A stretch of 5,910 bases of DNA from an uncultured Eubacteriales bacterium (lineage in GTDB: Bacteria > Bacillota > Clostridia > Oscillospirales > CAG-272): the NCBI GenBank assembly GCA_900554225.1, contig USGH01000175.1:1-5910 (forward strand), written 5' to 3'. The notes under the pieces were generated by a model, which saw only the letters and a program-made list of their open reading frames with translations, was not told the DNA's origin and did not search any database. Of the stretch, positions 1-5,191 are shown in pieces. The stretch's first letter is position 1; the number at the start of each line of letters is the position of its first letter. The position numbers and the translations under genes are program-made.

Positions 1-303
1 TTTGACAGTGCTGAATATCAGCCAGAAGCCGACCGTGACAAGCGCGATAGCGATAGCGAAATGGTTCATGCGCTCTGCGGGTACCCACTGGGGGTTGCAC
101 TTGATCAGCAGCCACACGCCGACCGCGAAAGCCGCGACATTGAGCAGGTCAAGACCCGAGGCTATCATGCTGCCGATAGCGGGAACAATAATAAACACAG
201 TCCACCAGCCGCTCAGCTCACTAATCTCCCAGAAGCCGAACGCCGAGCCGAGGAATATGATTCCTGCGGCAACGACCGCTATTCCGATACGACCGGACGG
301 CAC
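1..303 (-). CDS. Membrane protein fragment, LiaI/LiaF-like transmembrane region (both ends missing)
   Basis: The minus strand reads without a stop from about base 303 to base 1 and gives about 100 residues that are clearly an integral membrane protein. Four hydrophobic segments follow one another: IGIAVVAAGIIFLG (near 288-245), WWTVFIIVPAIGSMIASG (near 207-154), LLNVAAFAVGVWLLI (near 145-101) and FAIAIALVTVGFWLIF (near 66-19). The helix-Gly pattern with a Trp-led second helix and short loops resembles the small four-helix domain at the N-terminus of LiaF-type and DUF5668 proteins, which are envelope-stress-related membrane proteins in Firmicutes; that assignment is tentative. The C-terminus lies beyond the left edge. 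No convincing start exists: a GTG at 303-301 is in frame but has no ribosome binding site, and above it the frame is simply the antisense of the hydrolase. The gene is therefore probably cut at the junction near 300-322. The plus-strand open frames here are shadows, rich in charged and polar residues without family character. Confidence 0.6.
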   Translation of the reverse strand, partial: MPSGRIGIAVVAAGIIFLGSAFGFWEISELSGWWTVFIIVPAIGSMIASGLDLLNVAAFAVGVWLLIKCNPQWVPAERMNHFAIAIALVTVGFWLIFSTVK

Positions 304-321
304 ACCGACGCATATGGGGTG

Positions 322-1572
322 ATGGTGCAGCCCGGCGCGATCTGCACATGGCAGTATGACGGAGCCGGCGTGACGCTCTGGTGCGATGTGCGCAATGGCG
401 GCTCCGGGGTACAGCTTGGTGGTCGGACATTGTCTGTCTGCGACGTGGTGCTTGCGGAATACGACGATATGACGGCATACGCGGCGGGACAGGCGTTCTG
501 CCATCGGATGTGTCCGCACCCGCTGGTACCGGATCATAAGATCTACGGCTCGAACAACTGGTACTATGCGTATGGCAAAAGCTCCCACGAGGAGATTCTG
601 TCCGACACCGATATTGTCGCCGATCTGTGTAAGGGGAACGAGAACATCCCGTACATGGTGATCGATGACGGCTGGCAGAAGAACCGTTGTGACGGACCGT
701 GGGATCGCGGCAATGAGCGGTTCCCGGATATGGCAGGGCTGGCGGCGCAAATGGCGAAAAAAGGCGTGCGTCCCGGCATCTGGGTTCGCTATCTTGCCGA
801 TCTGGCACGGGATGTCACCGGGATCACGGACGATATGCGCATGGCGCGGGACCCGAATATTCTGGATCCGTCTCATCCGGCGACCATTGCGTATGTACAG
901 GAATGCACACGCCGGCTCGTGGACTGGGGATATAAGCTCATCAAGCACGACTATACTACGCATGATATTTTCGGCAACTGGGGTGCGAATTTCGGTGCGC
1001 GTATGGCAAGGGACGGCTGGCATTTCTACGATCGTTCCCGGACCTCTGCGGAGATTGTTGTCGATCTCTATCGTGCGATCAAAGAGGCGGCAGGAAAGAA
1101 CTGCGTGATCATCGGCTGCAACACGGTAACACACCTGTGCGCCGGGATCCACGAGGTGAGCCGTACAGGAGACGACACGAGCGGCTTTGACTGGGAAAGA
1201 ACCCGCAGAATGGGTGTGAATACGCTGGCATTTCGTCTGATGCAGAACGGAGCCCTTTACGCAGCGGATGCGGACTGTGTGGGGATCACGGGCAAGATCG
1301 ACTGGCAGCTGAACCGGCAATGGCTCCAGCTTCTTTCGCAGTCCGGCTCTCCCTTGTTTATCTCGTGCAAGCCGGGGGTACTGAATGACGCACAGTTGGA
1401 GGAGCTTCGTACCGCGTATCGGATCAATTCAGTGCAGGAAAACAGGATGCGTCCCCTTGACTGGATGGAAACCACAACGCCGGAGCTGTGGGAAATCGAC
1501 GGTGAAACGGTGCGCTTCCATTGGTATGATGTCATGGGAACGAGCGATATGAAGGCGTTTTCCACCCTGTAA
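322..1572 (+). CDS. Alpha-galactosidase-like glycoside hydrolase (clan GH-D, GH36-type), 5'-truncated
   Basis: About 416 residues from ATG 322 form a (beta/alpha)8-barrel hydrolase of the GH27/GH36 clan, which retains configuration and usually removes terminal alpha-galactosyl residues. Visible landmarks, numbered from ATG 322: YGSNNWYYAYG at the start of the barrel (near 75), the substrate-loop motif VIDDGWQ (113-119), GVRPGIW, LIKHDYTTHD with Asp210 as probable nucleophile, and RTGDDTSG with Asp284 or Asp285 as probable acid/base. A short tail follows to TAA at 1570-1572. No signal peptide is seen, which suggests a cytoplasmic enzyme acting on imported sugars. The frame is open upstream to the window edge, and ATG 61 is available, but the residues encoded before 322 lack family character and lie opposite a membrane-protein gene. 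Only about 75 residues precede the barrel, where the family normally has a larger N-terminal beta-sandwich. ATG 322 has only a GGGG run 2 nt upstream, too close for a ribosome binding site. I read this as a gene cut at its 5' end. Exact substrate is unknown. Confidence 0.85.
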   Translation: MVQPGAICTWQYDGAGVTLWCDVRNGGSGVQLGGRTLSVCDVVLAEYDDMTAYAAGQAFCHRMCPHPLVPDHKIYGSNNWYYAYGKSSHEEILSDTDIVADLCKGNENIPYMVIDDGWQKNRCDGPWDRGNERFPDMAGLAAQMAKKGVRPGIWVRYLADLARDVTGITDDMRMARDPNILDPSHPATIAYVQECTRRLVDWGYKLIKHDYTTHDIFGNWGANFGARMARDGWHFYDRSRTSAEIVVDLYRAIKEAAGKNCVIIGCNTVTHLCAGIHEVSRTGDDTSGFDWERTRRMGVNTLAFRLMQNGALYAADADCVGITGKIDWQLNRQWLQLLSQSGSPLFISCKPGVLNDAQLEELRTAYRINSVQENRMRPLDWMETTTPELWEIDGETVRFHWYDVMGTSDMKAFSTL

Positions 1573-1577
1573 AGACG

Positions 1578-1620
1578 AAAAAAGAACCGGGTATTCACAG
1601 AGGAAAGGAATACCCGGTTT
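1578..1620. terminator. Intrinsic terminator hairpin, stronger in the minus direction
   Basis: A perfect 12-bp stem pairs 1585-1596 (aaccgggtattc) with 1608-1619 (gaatacccggtt) around an 11-nt loop. Read on the minus strand it is followed, after one C, by six Ts (1583-1578), the classic rho-independent layout. Read on the plus strand it is followed by only an interrupted T-rich stretch (tgttct). It begins 12 nt after the hydrolase stop codon, so it can act as the first terminator for that gene and as a backup terminator for the SLH-protein gene. Confidence 0.8.
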
Positions 1621-1629
1621 GTTCTATAG

Positions 1630-1668
1630 AAAAAGGGAGAATCCGCGTAAAACGGACCTCCCTTTTTT
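1630..1668. terminator. Bidirectional intrinsic terminator between convergent genes
   Basis: The outer stem pairs aaaaagggag (1630-1639) with ctcccttttt (1658-1667). The inner stem pairs tccg (1642-1645) with cgga (1653-1656), separated from the outer one by a small asymmetric internal loop. The A-tract on one arm and T-tract on the other give a U-run in either direction. It lies 16 nt downstream of the SLH-protein stop codon and is the first terminator its transcript meets. Confidence 0.85.
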
Positions 1669-1683
1669 CGTTATGGGGTTCTG

Positions 1684-2250
1684 TTATTTGCTGGTATCGA
1701 GCAGGGTGACTCTCTCGTAGACCTTGCTGCCGGAGGTGAGCTGCATCGTGATGGTGATACTGCCGATCTGTGCGCTGCCGCCGAAATCGAGGATCTTGGA
1801 GACATCAAAGGATACAGAGTACTGCGAGCCTGCGGTCACGGACATCGGCTGACCGGTTGTTCCGCTGACGCTGGAAGAGAAGTACACGGTACCATCTACG
1901 TCCGGAATGAAGGTGACATCCAGTGTGCCGTTGGGCTGTAAGGTCTGGGTATAGTCACGGAAACCGGTGCCGCGGGTGTTGGAGCCGTCGTCATCGCCGC
2001 GGGAGTAATCGTCGGAAAGATTGATGTACATCACAGGCAGATTGTCGAGCCACATTGCCATGTATCTGCCGTCGTCAATGTCAAACGAAATCTCTTCGAT
2101 GCGATCCTTCGTGACGGTTCTGGTGCTGGAGAAGTATCCAGTGGATGCGCCATCGGAAGAAACCTGCTTGTAATGGAGTGTGCCGCTTGTGTCTACCGCA
2201 AAACGGAGGATACCGTTCGAGATGGAGTACACGGTGATGCCATAGGTGGA
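1684..2250 (-). repeat. Two degenerate C-terminal copies of the surface-protein module
   Basis: Codons 898-1085 keep only parts of the module. Residues about 898-975 retain GITVYSISNGILRFAV, SGTLHYKQ and YMAMWLDNLPVMYINL, a shortened version in which the aromatic middle is lost. After an acidic, Gly-rich linker (residues 976-991, DDYSRGDDDGSN), residues about 992-1085 retain GTLDVTFIPDVDGTVYF and a final beta-strand pair ending VYERVTLLDTSK. The relation to the five clear copies rests on the order of landmarks and is weaker here. Confidence 0.5.
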
Positions 2251-4941
2251 ATCCGGCTGGCTGTCCTTGGTCAGGTCGAGGTACGTGGGCAGATAGTTAT
2301 TGCCGTTTTTATCGGAGAACATCATTACGATGTAGGAGTAGCGACTGGTGTCGATCTTGGAGAAATCGATATAGTCCAGCTGACCGCCCTTCACGGAGAA
2401 CGTACCCTTGTATTCGTTCGCGGTGTAATCGTACATGGTGTCAAAGTCTTCGGTCAGACCGCTCGTAGAGCTGCTTCTGGAGAAGTAGTAGCTGATGTAG
2501 CCATCGGACGAAGTCTTGAAGTAGACTTTTTCGGCTTTTGCATCACAATACGGTGCAACGGTGAAACCGGAATTGGAGCTGTTCAGTACGTCCACTACGA
2601 CAGGCTGATAGTTGGTGCCGTCATTTGCCGTCAGCATCACAACGATGTACGAATACGAGGAGGCGTAGATACTGTCAAAGTCAATCGTGCCGTAATTCGT
2701 AGAGCTTGCATTGACCTTGCCGCTGCGGGAAGCAGACGCAGCATTCCATTCGGACATGAATTCCGTAGAGGTCGGTGCATCGGAATACTTGGCGAAGTAC
2801 CATCTCACAGTACCGGATACGCTTGCCTTAAAGGAGATCTGTTCCGCAGCGGAAACATACGGATCGACGGTAAAGCCGGAATTGTAGGTGATGTCGAGCA
2901 CATACGGGGTAAGGTAATCGTTGCCGTCCTTGATGCAGAACACGAGGTAGGGATAGGTGGAAGCGACAGAGGTCTTATAGGACATCGTAGCGGTGCGGTT
3001 GCGGATGACGTCCACATTGCCGTATTCGCGTGCGCTTCTCCAGTTGGAGAGGAATTTGTCGGGAGACGGCTGTTCGTTTGTCTTTGCGTAATAGTAGTAC
3101 AGGGTGCCGGTAACGTTGGTCTTATACTCGATGGTGCCGATCGTGGTGATCTTCGGCTTCACATCAAAGCCATTGTCGCCTGCGGAAACGAGAATCGGCT
3201 GGAAGTACTGACCGGTAGAGGCTTCGAGCATCACGGCAACGTAGGGGTAGTTGCTGAGGTAGCGTTCCTTCAGATAGATGGATTCGCTGCGGTTGGCGGT
3301 CACCTTGGTCGTGCCCTTCAGCTCGCTGTCGGTATTCTTGTACTTTTCCTGGAATTTCGCATTGGTCAGCTCCGTTGCGGAATCGGTGTAGAAGTACCAG
3401 ACCGTACCGCTGTACTGCGGTACAAAGGAAATCTCATCCACATCGGAGAGATACGGGTCGGTGGTAAAGCCATAGCCGGAGGTAGGCGTGTTGGAGATAC
3501 GTGCCGGTGCATAGGAACGGTCATCCGTGACCATTTGCAGGACTACGTAGCTGTAGCCGGAGAGCTCACGCTTGGTGCCGACCTTTTCGGAGTAGACCTT
3601 GCCCTTGGTGACGTAGATGCTGCCGTGGTAGTTGGCATTGGCGTACAGGGAATCAAAGTCTGCGGCGTTCGGGGTATCGTTGACGTTGGAGAAGTAGTAG
3701 TACAGGCGGCCGGTATAATCGGCAGTCACGTTGAGGAAGTAATCGCCGTCGGATTCGCTGATGTACGGTACGGTAGAGAATGCGCTCTGGTCGTCAGAGG
3801 AACCGGAGTATACGCCGCCGTTGAAGTTGGCGGTCAGACCGGAGGCGATCTGGTATTCCTGCGGCATCATGCTCGAAACAAAGTTGCTTGCATAGATGGT
3901 CGCCTTGCCGATGGTGCCGTTGCCGGTAACGCTTACGCCGGACGCTGCGGTATCCACGGTCAGATTGTTCACCTTGGTGCCGCTTGCGATCACGAGGGAC
4001 GCTTTGGAGGACAGGGTGAGATTTTCCACCGTCGTGCCGTTCATGGTAGAGATCATGACGGTGCTGTTCGGGGAAAGAAGCACGATATTCTGGATCGTGG
4101 AGTTGTCGAGGATCAGATTGGCACTGCCGCGCACGTAAATGGTGTCGGAGGAAGTGCAGCCGGTCAGGGTAACGGGATCGCCGGACGCGCCCTCGGTAAT
4201 GATCACACGACCGGTGAGCGCGAGCTTGGATAAGGTAACGCCGCCGCGGGTGACCACTGCATTGGTGGAAGCGGCGCCGCTGTCCTTCGTGTACGCGCTG
4301 GTGTTGTAGATGGCACCTGCGGCACGGTAGAGGATGGTCAGAGCCTCTGCACGGGTCAGGGTGTTCTTCGGACGGAAGGTGTATGTACCGCCATTTTCCT
4401 TATAACCGTTGACCAGACCCGCATTTACGGCGATCATGACGGCGGAGCGGTAGTTTTCGCTGATGGAGTAGTAGTCCGTAAAGCTGGACGCGGATGCCTC
4501 GCTGGAGCCGGTCAGACCGAGATAGCGGACAAGGAGCGTGGTGGCTTCTTCACGGGTGAGCTGACCGTTCGGGCTGCAGCTTGAACCGTAGTTCAGAAGA
4601 TAGCCCTGTGCGGCTGCCTTTGCAAAATAGGTGTAGAACCAGTCGGTGGACTTCACATCGTTGAAGGAAATCGACTTCGTGGCGGTCAGACCGAACGTTT
4701 CGTCCAGCATTTTGATGAACTCCGCACGGGTGACGGTTCCGTCAGGCTGGAAGGTGTAGGTGCCGTTGGACTGCTTGTAACCGTTCAGCACGTCTTTGGA
4801 TACCAGATACTGGATCTGATCCTTTGCCCAGTGGGAGGACGTGTCGGTGAAGGTCACATTTGCCGCAAAAGCGGTCACAGCCATGGAAAGAATCATGATA
4901 CCCGCCAAGAAAGCGGATACAGCGGATTTCCATTTTCTCAT
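1684..4941 (-). CDS. Exported SLH-domain surface protein with beta-helix segment and tandem Tyr-rich modules
   Basis: This 1,085-residue protein is exported and should attach non-covalently to the cell wall. Residues 1-26 are a signal peptide (basic MRKWK, hydrophobic core, AFA before the probable cut). Three SLH domains follow at about 30-80, 92-141 and 153-208; each ends in the family signature (TRAEFIKML, TREEATTLL, TRAEALTIL). SLH triplets are known to bind secondary wall polysaccharide, often pyruvylated. Residues about 231-376 are short hydrophobic beta-strand repeats spaced like a parallel beta-helix (for example VENLTLSSKASLVIAS). Residues 388-897 hold five modules of about 100 residues, with two degenerate copies to the C-terminus. 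No enzyme motif, LPXTG signal or C-terminal membrane anchor is visible. The start is firm: GGAGG lies 6 nt upstream and the signal peptide begins at this Met. The gene is monocistronic by layout, with a promoter at 5127-5152 and terminators below 1669. A structural S-layer-type or adhesive role is an inference; the ligand is unknown. Confidence 0.9.
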   Translation of the reverse strand: MRKWKSAVSAFLAGIMILSMAVTAFAANVTFTDTSSHWAKDQIQYLVSKDVLNGYKQSNGTYTFQPDGTVTRAEFIKMLDETFGLTATKSISFNDVKSTDWFYTYFAKAAAQGYLLNYGSSCSPNGQLTREEATTLLVRYLGLTGSSEASASSFTDYYSISENYRSAVMIAVNAGLVNGYKENGGTYTFRPKNTLTRAEALTILYRAAGAIYNTSAYTKDSGAASTNAVVTRGGVTLSKLALTGRVIITEGASGDPVTLTGCTSSDTIYVRGSANLILDNSTIQNIVLLSPNSTVMISTMNGTTVENLTLSSKASLVIASGTKVNNLTVDTAASGVSVTGNGTIGKATIYASNFVSSMMPQEYQIASGLTANFNGGVYSGSSDDQSAFSTVPYISESDGDYFLNVTADYTGRLYYYFSNVNDTPNAADFDSLYANANYHGSIYVTKGKVYSEKVGTKRELSGYSYVVLQMVTDDRSYAPARISNTPTSGYGFTTDPYLSDVDEISFVPQYSGTVWYFYTDSATELTNAKFQEKYKNTDSELKGTTKVTANRSESIYLKERYLSNYPYVAVMLEASTGQYFQPILVSAGDNGFDVKPKITTIGTIEYKTNVTGTLYYYYAKTNEQPSPDKFLSNWRSAREYGNVDVIRNRTATMSYKTSVASTYPYLVFCIKDGNDYLTPYVLDITYNSGFTVDPYVSAAEQISFKASVSGTVRWYFAKYSDAPTSTEFMSEWNAASASRSGKVNASSTNYGTIDFDSIYASSYSYIVVMLTANDGTNYQPVVVDVLNSSNSGFTVAPYCDAKAEKVYFKTSSDGYISYYFSRSSSTSGLTEDFDTMYDYTANEYKGTFSVKGGQLDYIDFSKIDTSRYSYIVMMFSDKNGNNYLPTYLDLTKDSQPDSTYGITVYSISNGILRFAVDTSGTLHYKQVSSDGASTGYFSSTRTVTKDRIEEISFDIDDGRYMAMWLDNLPVMYINLSDDYSRGDDDGSNTRGTGFRDYTQTLQPNGTLDVTFIPDVDGTVYFSSSVSGTTGQPMSVTAGSQYSVSFDVSKILDFGGSAQIGSITITMQLTSGSKVYERVTLLDTSK
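2251..3780 (-). repeat. Five tandem Tyr-rich modules of about 100 residues in the surface protein
   Basis: Codons 388-897 fall into five diverged copies at residues 388-488, 489-589, 590-687, 688-790 and 791-897. Shared landmarks in order are: an entry GF(T/D)V-x-PY or similar; a beta-strand (EISF, QISFKA, KVYFKT); a glycine turn followed by an aromatic strand (SGTVWYFY, TGTLYYYY, SGTVRWYF, DGYISYYF); a middle stretch with a conserved Phe then Trp/Tyr (KFLSNW, EFMSEW, DFDTMY); and a closing strand (YPYVAVML, YPYLVFCI, YSYIVVML, YSYIVMMF) ending in Y-x-P and a hydrophobic strand (QPVVVDV). The copies are well diverged at the DNA level, so this is an old duplication. I do not recognise a named family; a small beta-sandwich is likely. 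Confidence 0.75.
3814..4251 (-). repeat. Parallel beta-helix-like repeat segment in the surface protein
   Basis: Codons about 231-376 encode a ladder of short beta-strands with alternating hydrophobic residues and Asn/Ser/Gly turns: VTLSKLALTGRVII, DPVTLTGCTSSDTIYV, ANLILDNSTIQNIVLL, STVMISTMNGTTVENLTL, ASLVIASGTKVNNLTV, GVSVTGNGTIGKATIY. Rung spacing is roughly 18-22 residues. Similar ladders follow SLH triplets in other Firmicutes surface proteins. It probably forms a stiff stalk between the wall anchor and the distal modules. This is a fold inference from the pattern only. Confidence 0.6.
4312..4857 (-). other. Triple SLH wall-anchoring region of the surface protein
   Basis: Codons about 29-210 encode three consecutive SLH domains. 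Copy 1 has FTDTSSHWAKDQI, VLNGY, TYTFQPDGTVTRAEF. Copy 2 has FNDVKSTDWFYTYF and LTREEATTLL, with a shortened SCSPNGQ turn in place of the usual aromatic-rich turn. Copy 3 has GLVNGY, TYTFRPKNTLTRAEA but a weaker N-terminal helix (SISENYRSAVMIAV, lacking the usual W). The TRAE motif of copies 1 and 3 is intact, and copy 2 has TREE. Three copies form the usual trimeric wall-binding unit, so anchoring should be functional. Confidence 0.9.
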
Positions 4942-4947
4942 AAAAAA

Positions 4948-4952
4948 CCTCC
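4948..4952 (-). promoter_or_regulatory. Ribosome binding site of the SLH-protein gene
   Basis: The minus strand carries GGAGG at 4952-4948, six nucleotides (all T) before the ATG at 4941-4939. This perfect Shine-Dalgarno core with good spacing settles the start codon. Confidence 0.9.
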
Positions 4953-5023
4953 AAATACATTGTTTTTCCGCCGGACAGCACCCGAATACAGGGGGAGTGT
5001 GGGCGGGCGTATACAGATTGGTG

Positions 5024-5048
5024 TCTCCCCTATAGCTTCTATAGGAGA
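5024..5048 (-). promoter_or_regulatory. Stem-loop in the leader of the SLH-protein gene
   Basis: The leader can fold as tctccTATAG / ctataGGggaga: nine base pairs interrupted by a two-nucleotide bulge, with a five-nucleotide loop. It has no following U-run, so it is not an intrinsic terminator. It sits about 80 nt upstream of the start codon and could influence mRNA stability or translation, but no known riboswitch or leader family is recognised. Confidence 0.4.
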
Positions 5049-5126
5049 TGTGCGAAGCGAAAAGCCGTTTGTATGGCGGGAATGTGGAATTTTCGCCGTC
5101 TCACGCCTTTTCGTTCTATGCTATAA

Positions 5127-5152
5127 GACGTATTGCGGGAGAAAAAGTTCCC
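5127..5152 (-). promoter_or_regulatory. ECF sigma-type promoter for the SLH-protein gene
   Basis: On the minus strand GGGAAC (5152-5147) is followed by 16 nt and then CGTC (5130-5127), continuing TTATA. The AAC motif, a 16-nt gap and CGT(C/A) are the hallmarks of promoters read by group 4 (extracytoplasmic-function) sigma factors such as Bacillus SigW-type proteins, and a T-rich run directly after AAC is also typical. Transcription would begin near 5120, giving a leader of about 175-180 nt. The element starts only about 40 nt after the lplA stop. I saw no good -35/-10 pair of the housekeeping type in the leader. Confidence 0.6.
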
Positions 5153-5191
5153 ACGAAATGAAAAAAATTTTAGAAAAGCGCGATTTTTTCG

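Noticed and set aside
2..322. A 106-codon plus-strand open frame at the left edge
   Set aside because: It is the shadow of the minus-strand membrane protein, whose four hydrophobic segments are far more protein-like.
221..808. A 195-codon minus-strand open frame over the hydrolase
   Set aside because: Its Arg/Ser/Pro-rich product has no family features and lies opposite the clear GH36-type barrel coding sequence.
2173..4233. A 686-codon open frame on the plus strand opposite the SLH-protein gene
   Set aside because: Its product is a Val/Gly/Ile/Arg-rich string with no domain, no ribosome binding site and no signal peptide. It arises from codon bias in the real minus-strand gene, whose signal peptide, SLH motifs and repeats are unmistakable.
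5164..5190. Possible intrinsic terminator for lplA
   Set aside because: The only pairing is a short A/T stem with a large loop; the T-run is present, but the stem is too weak to call.
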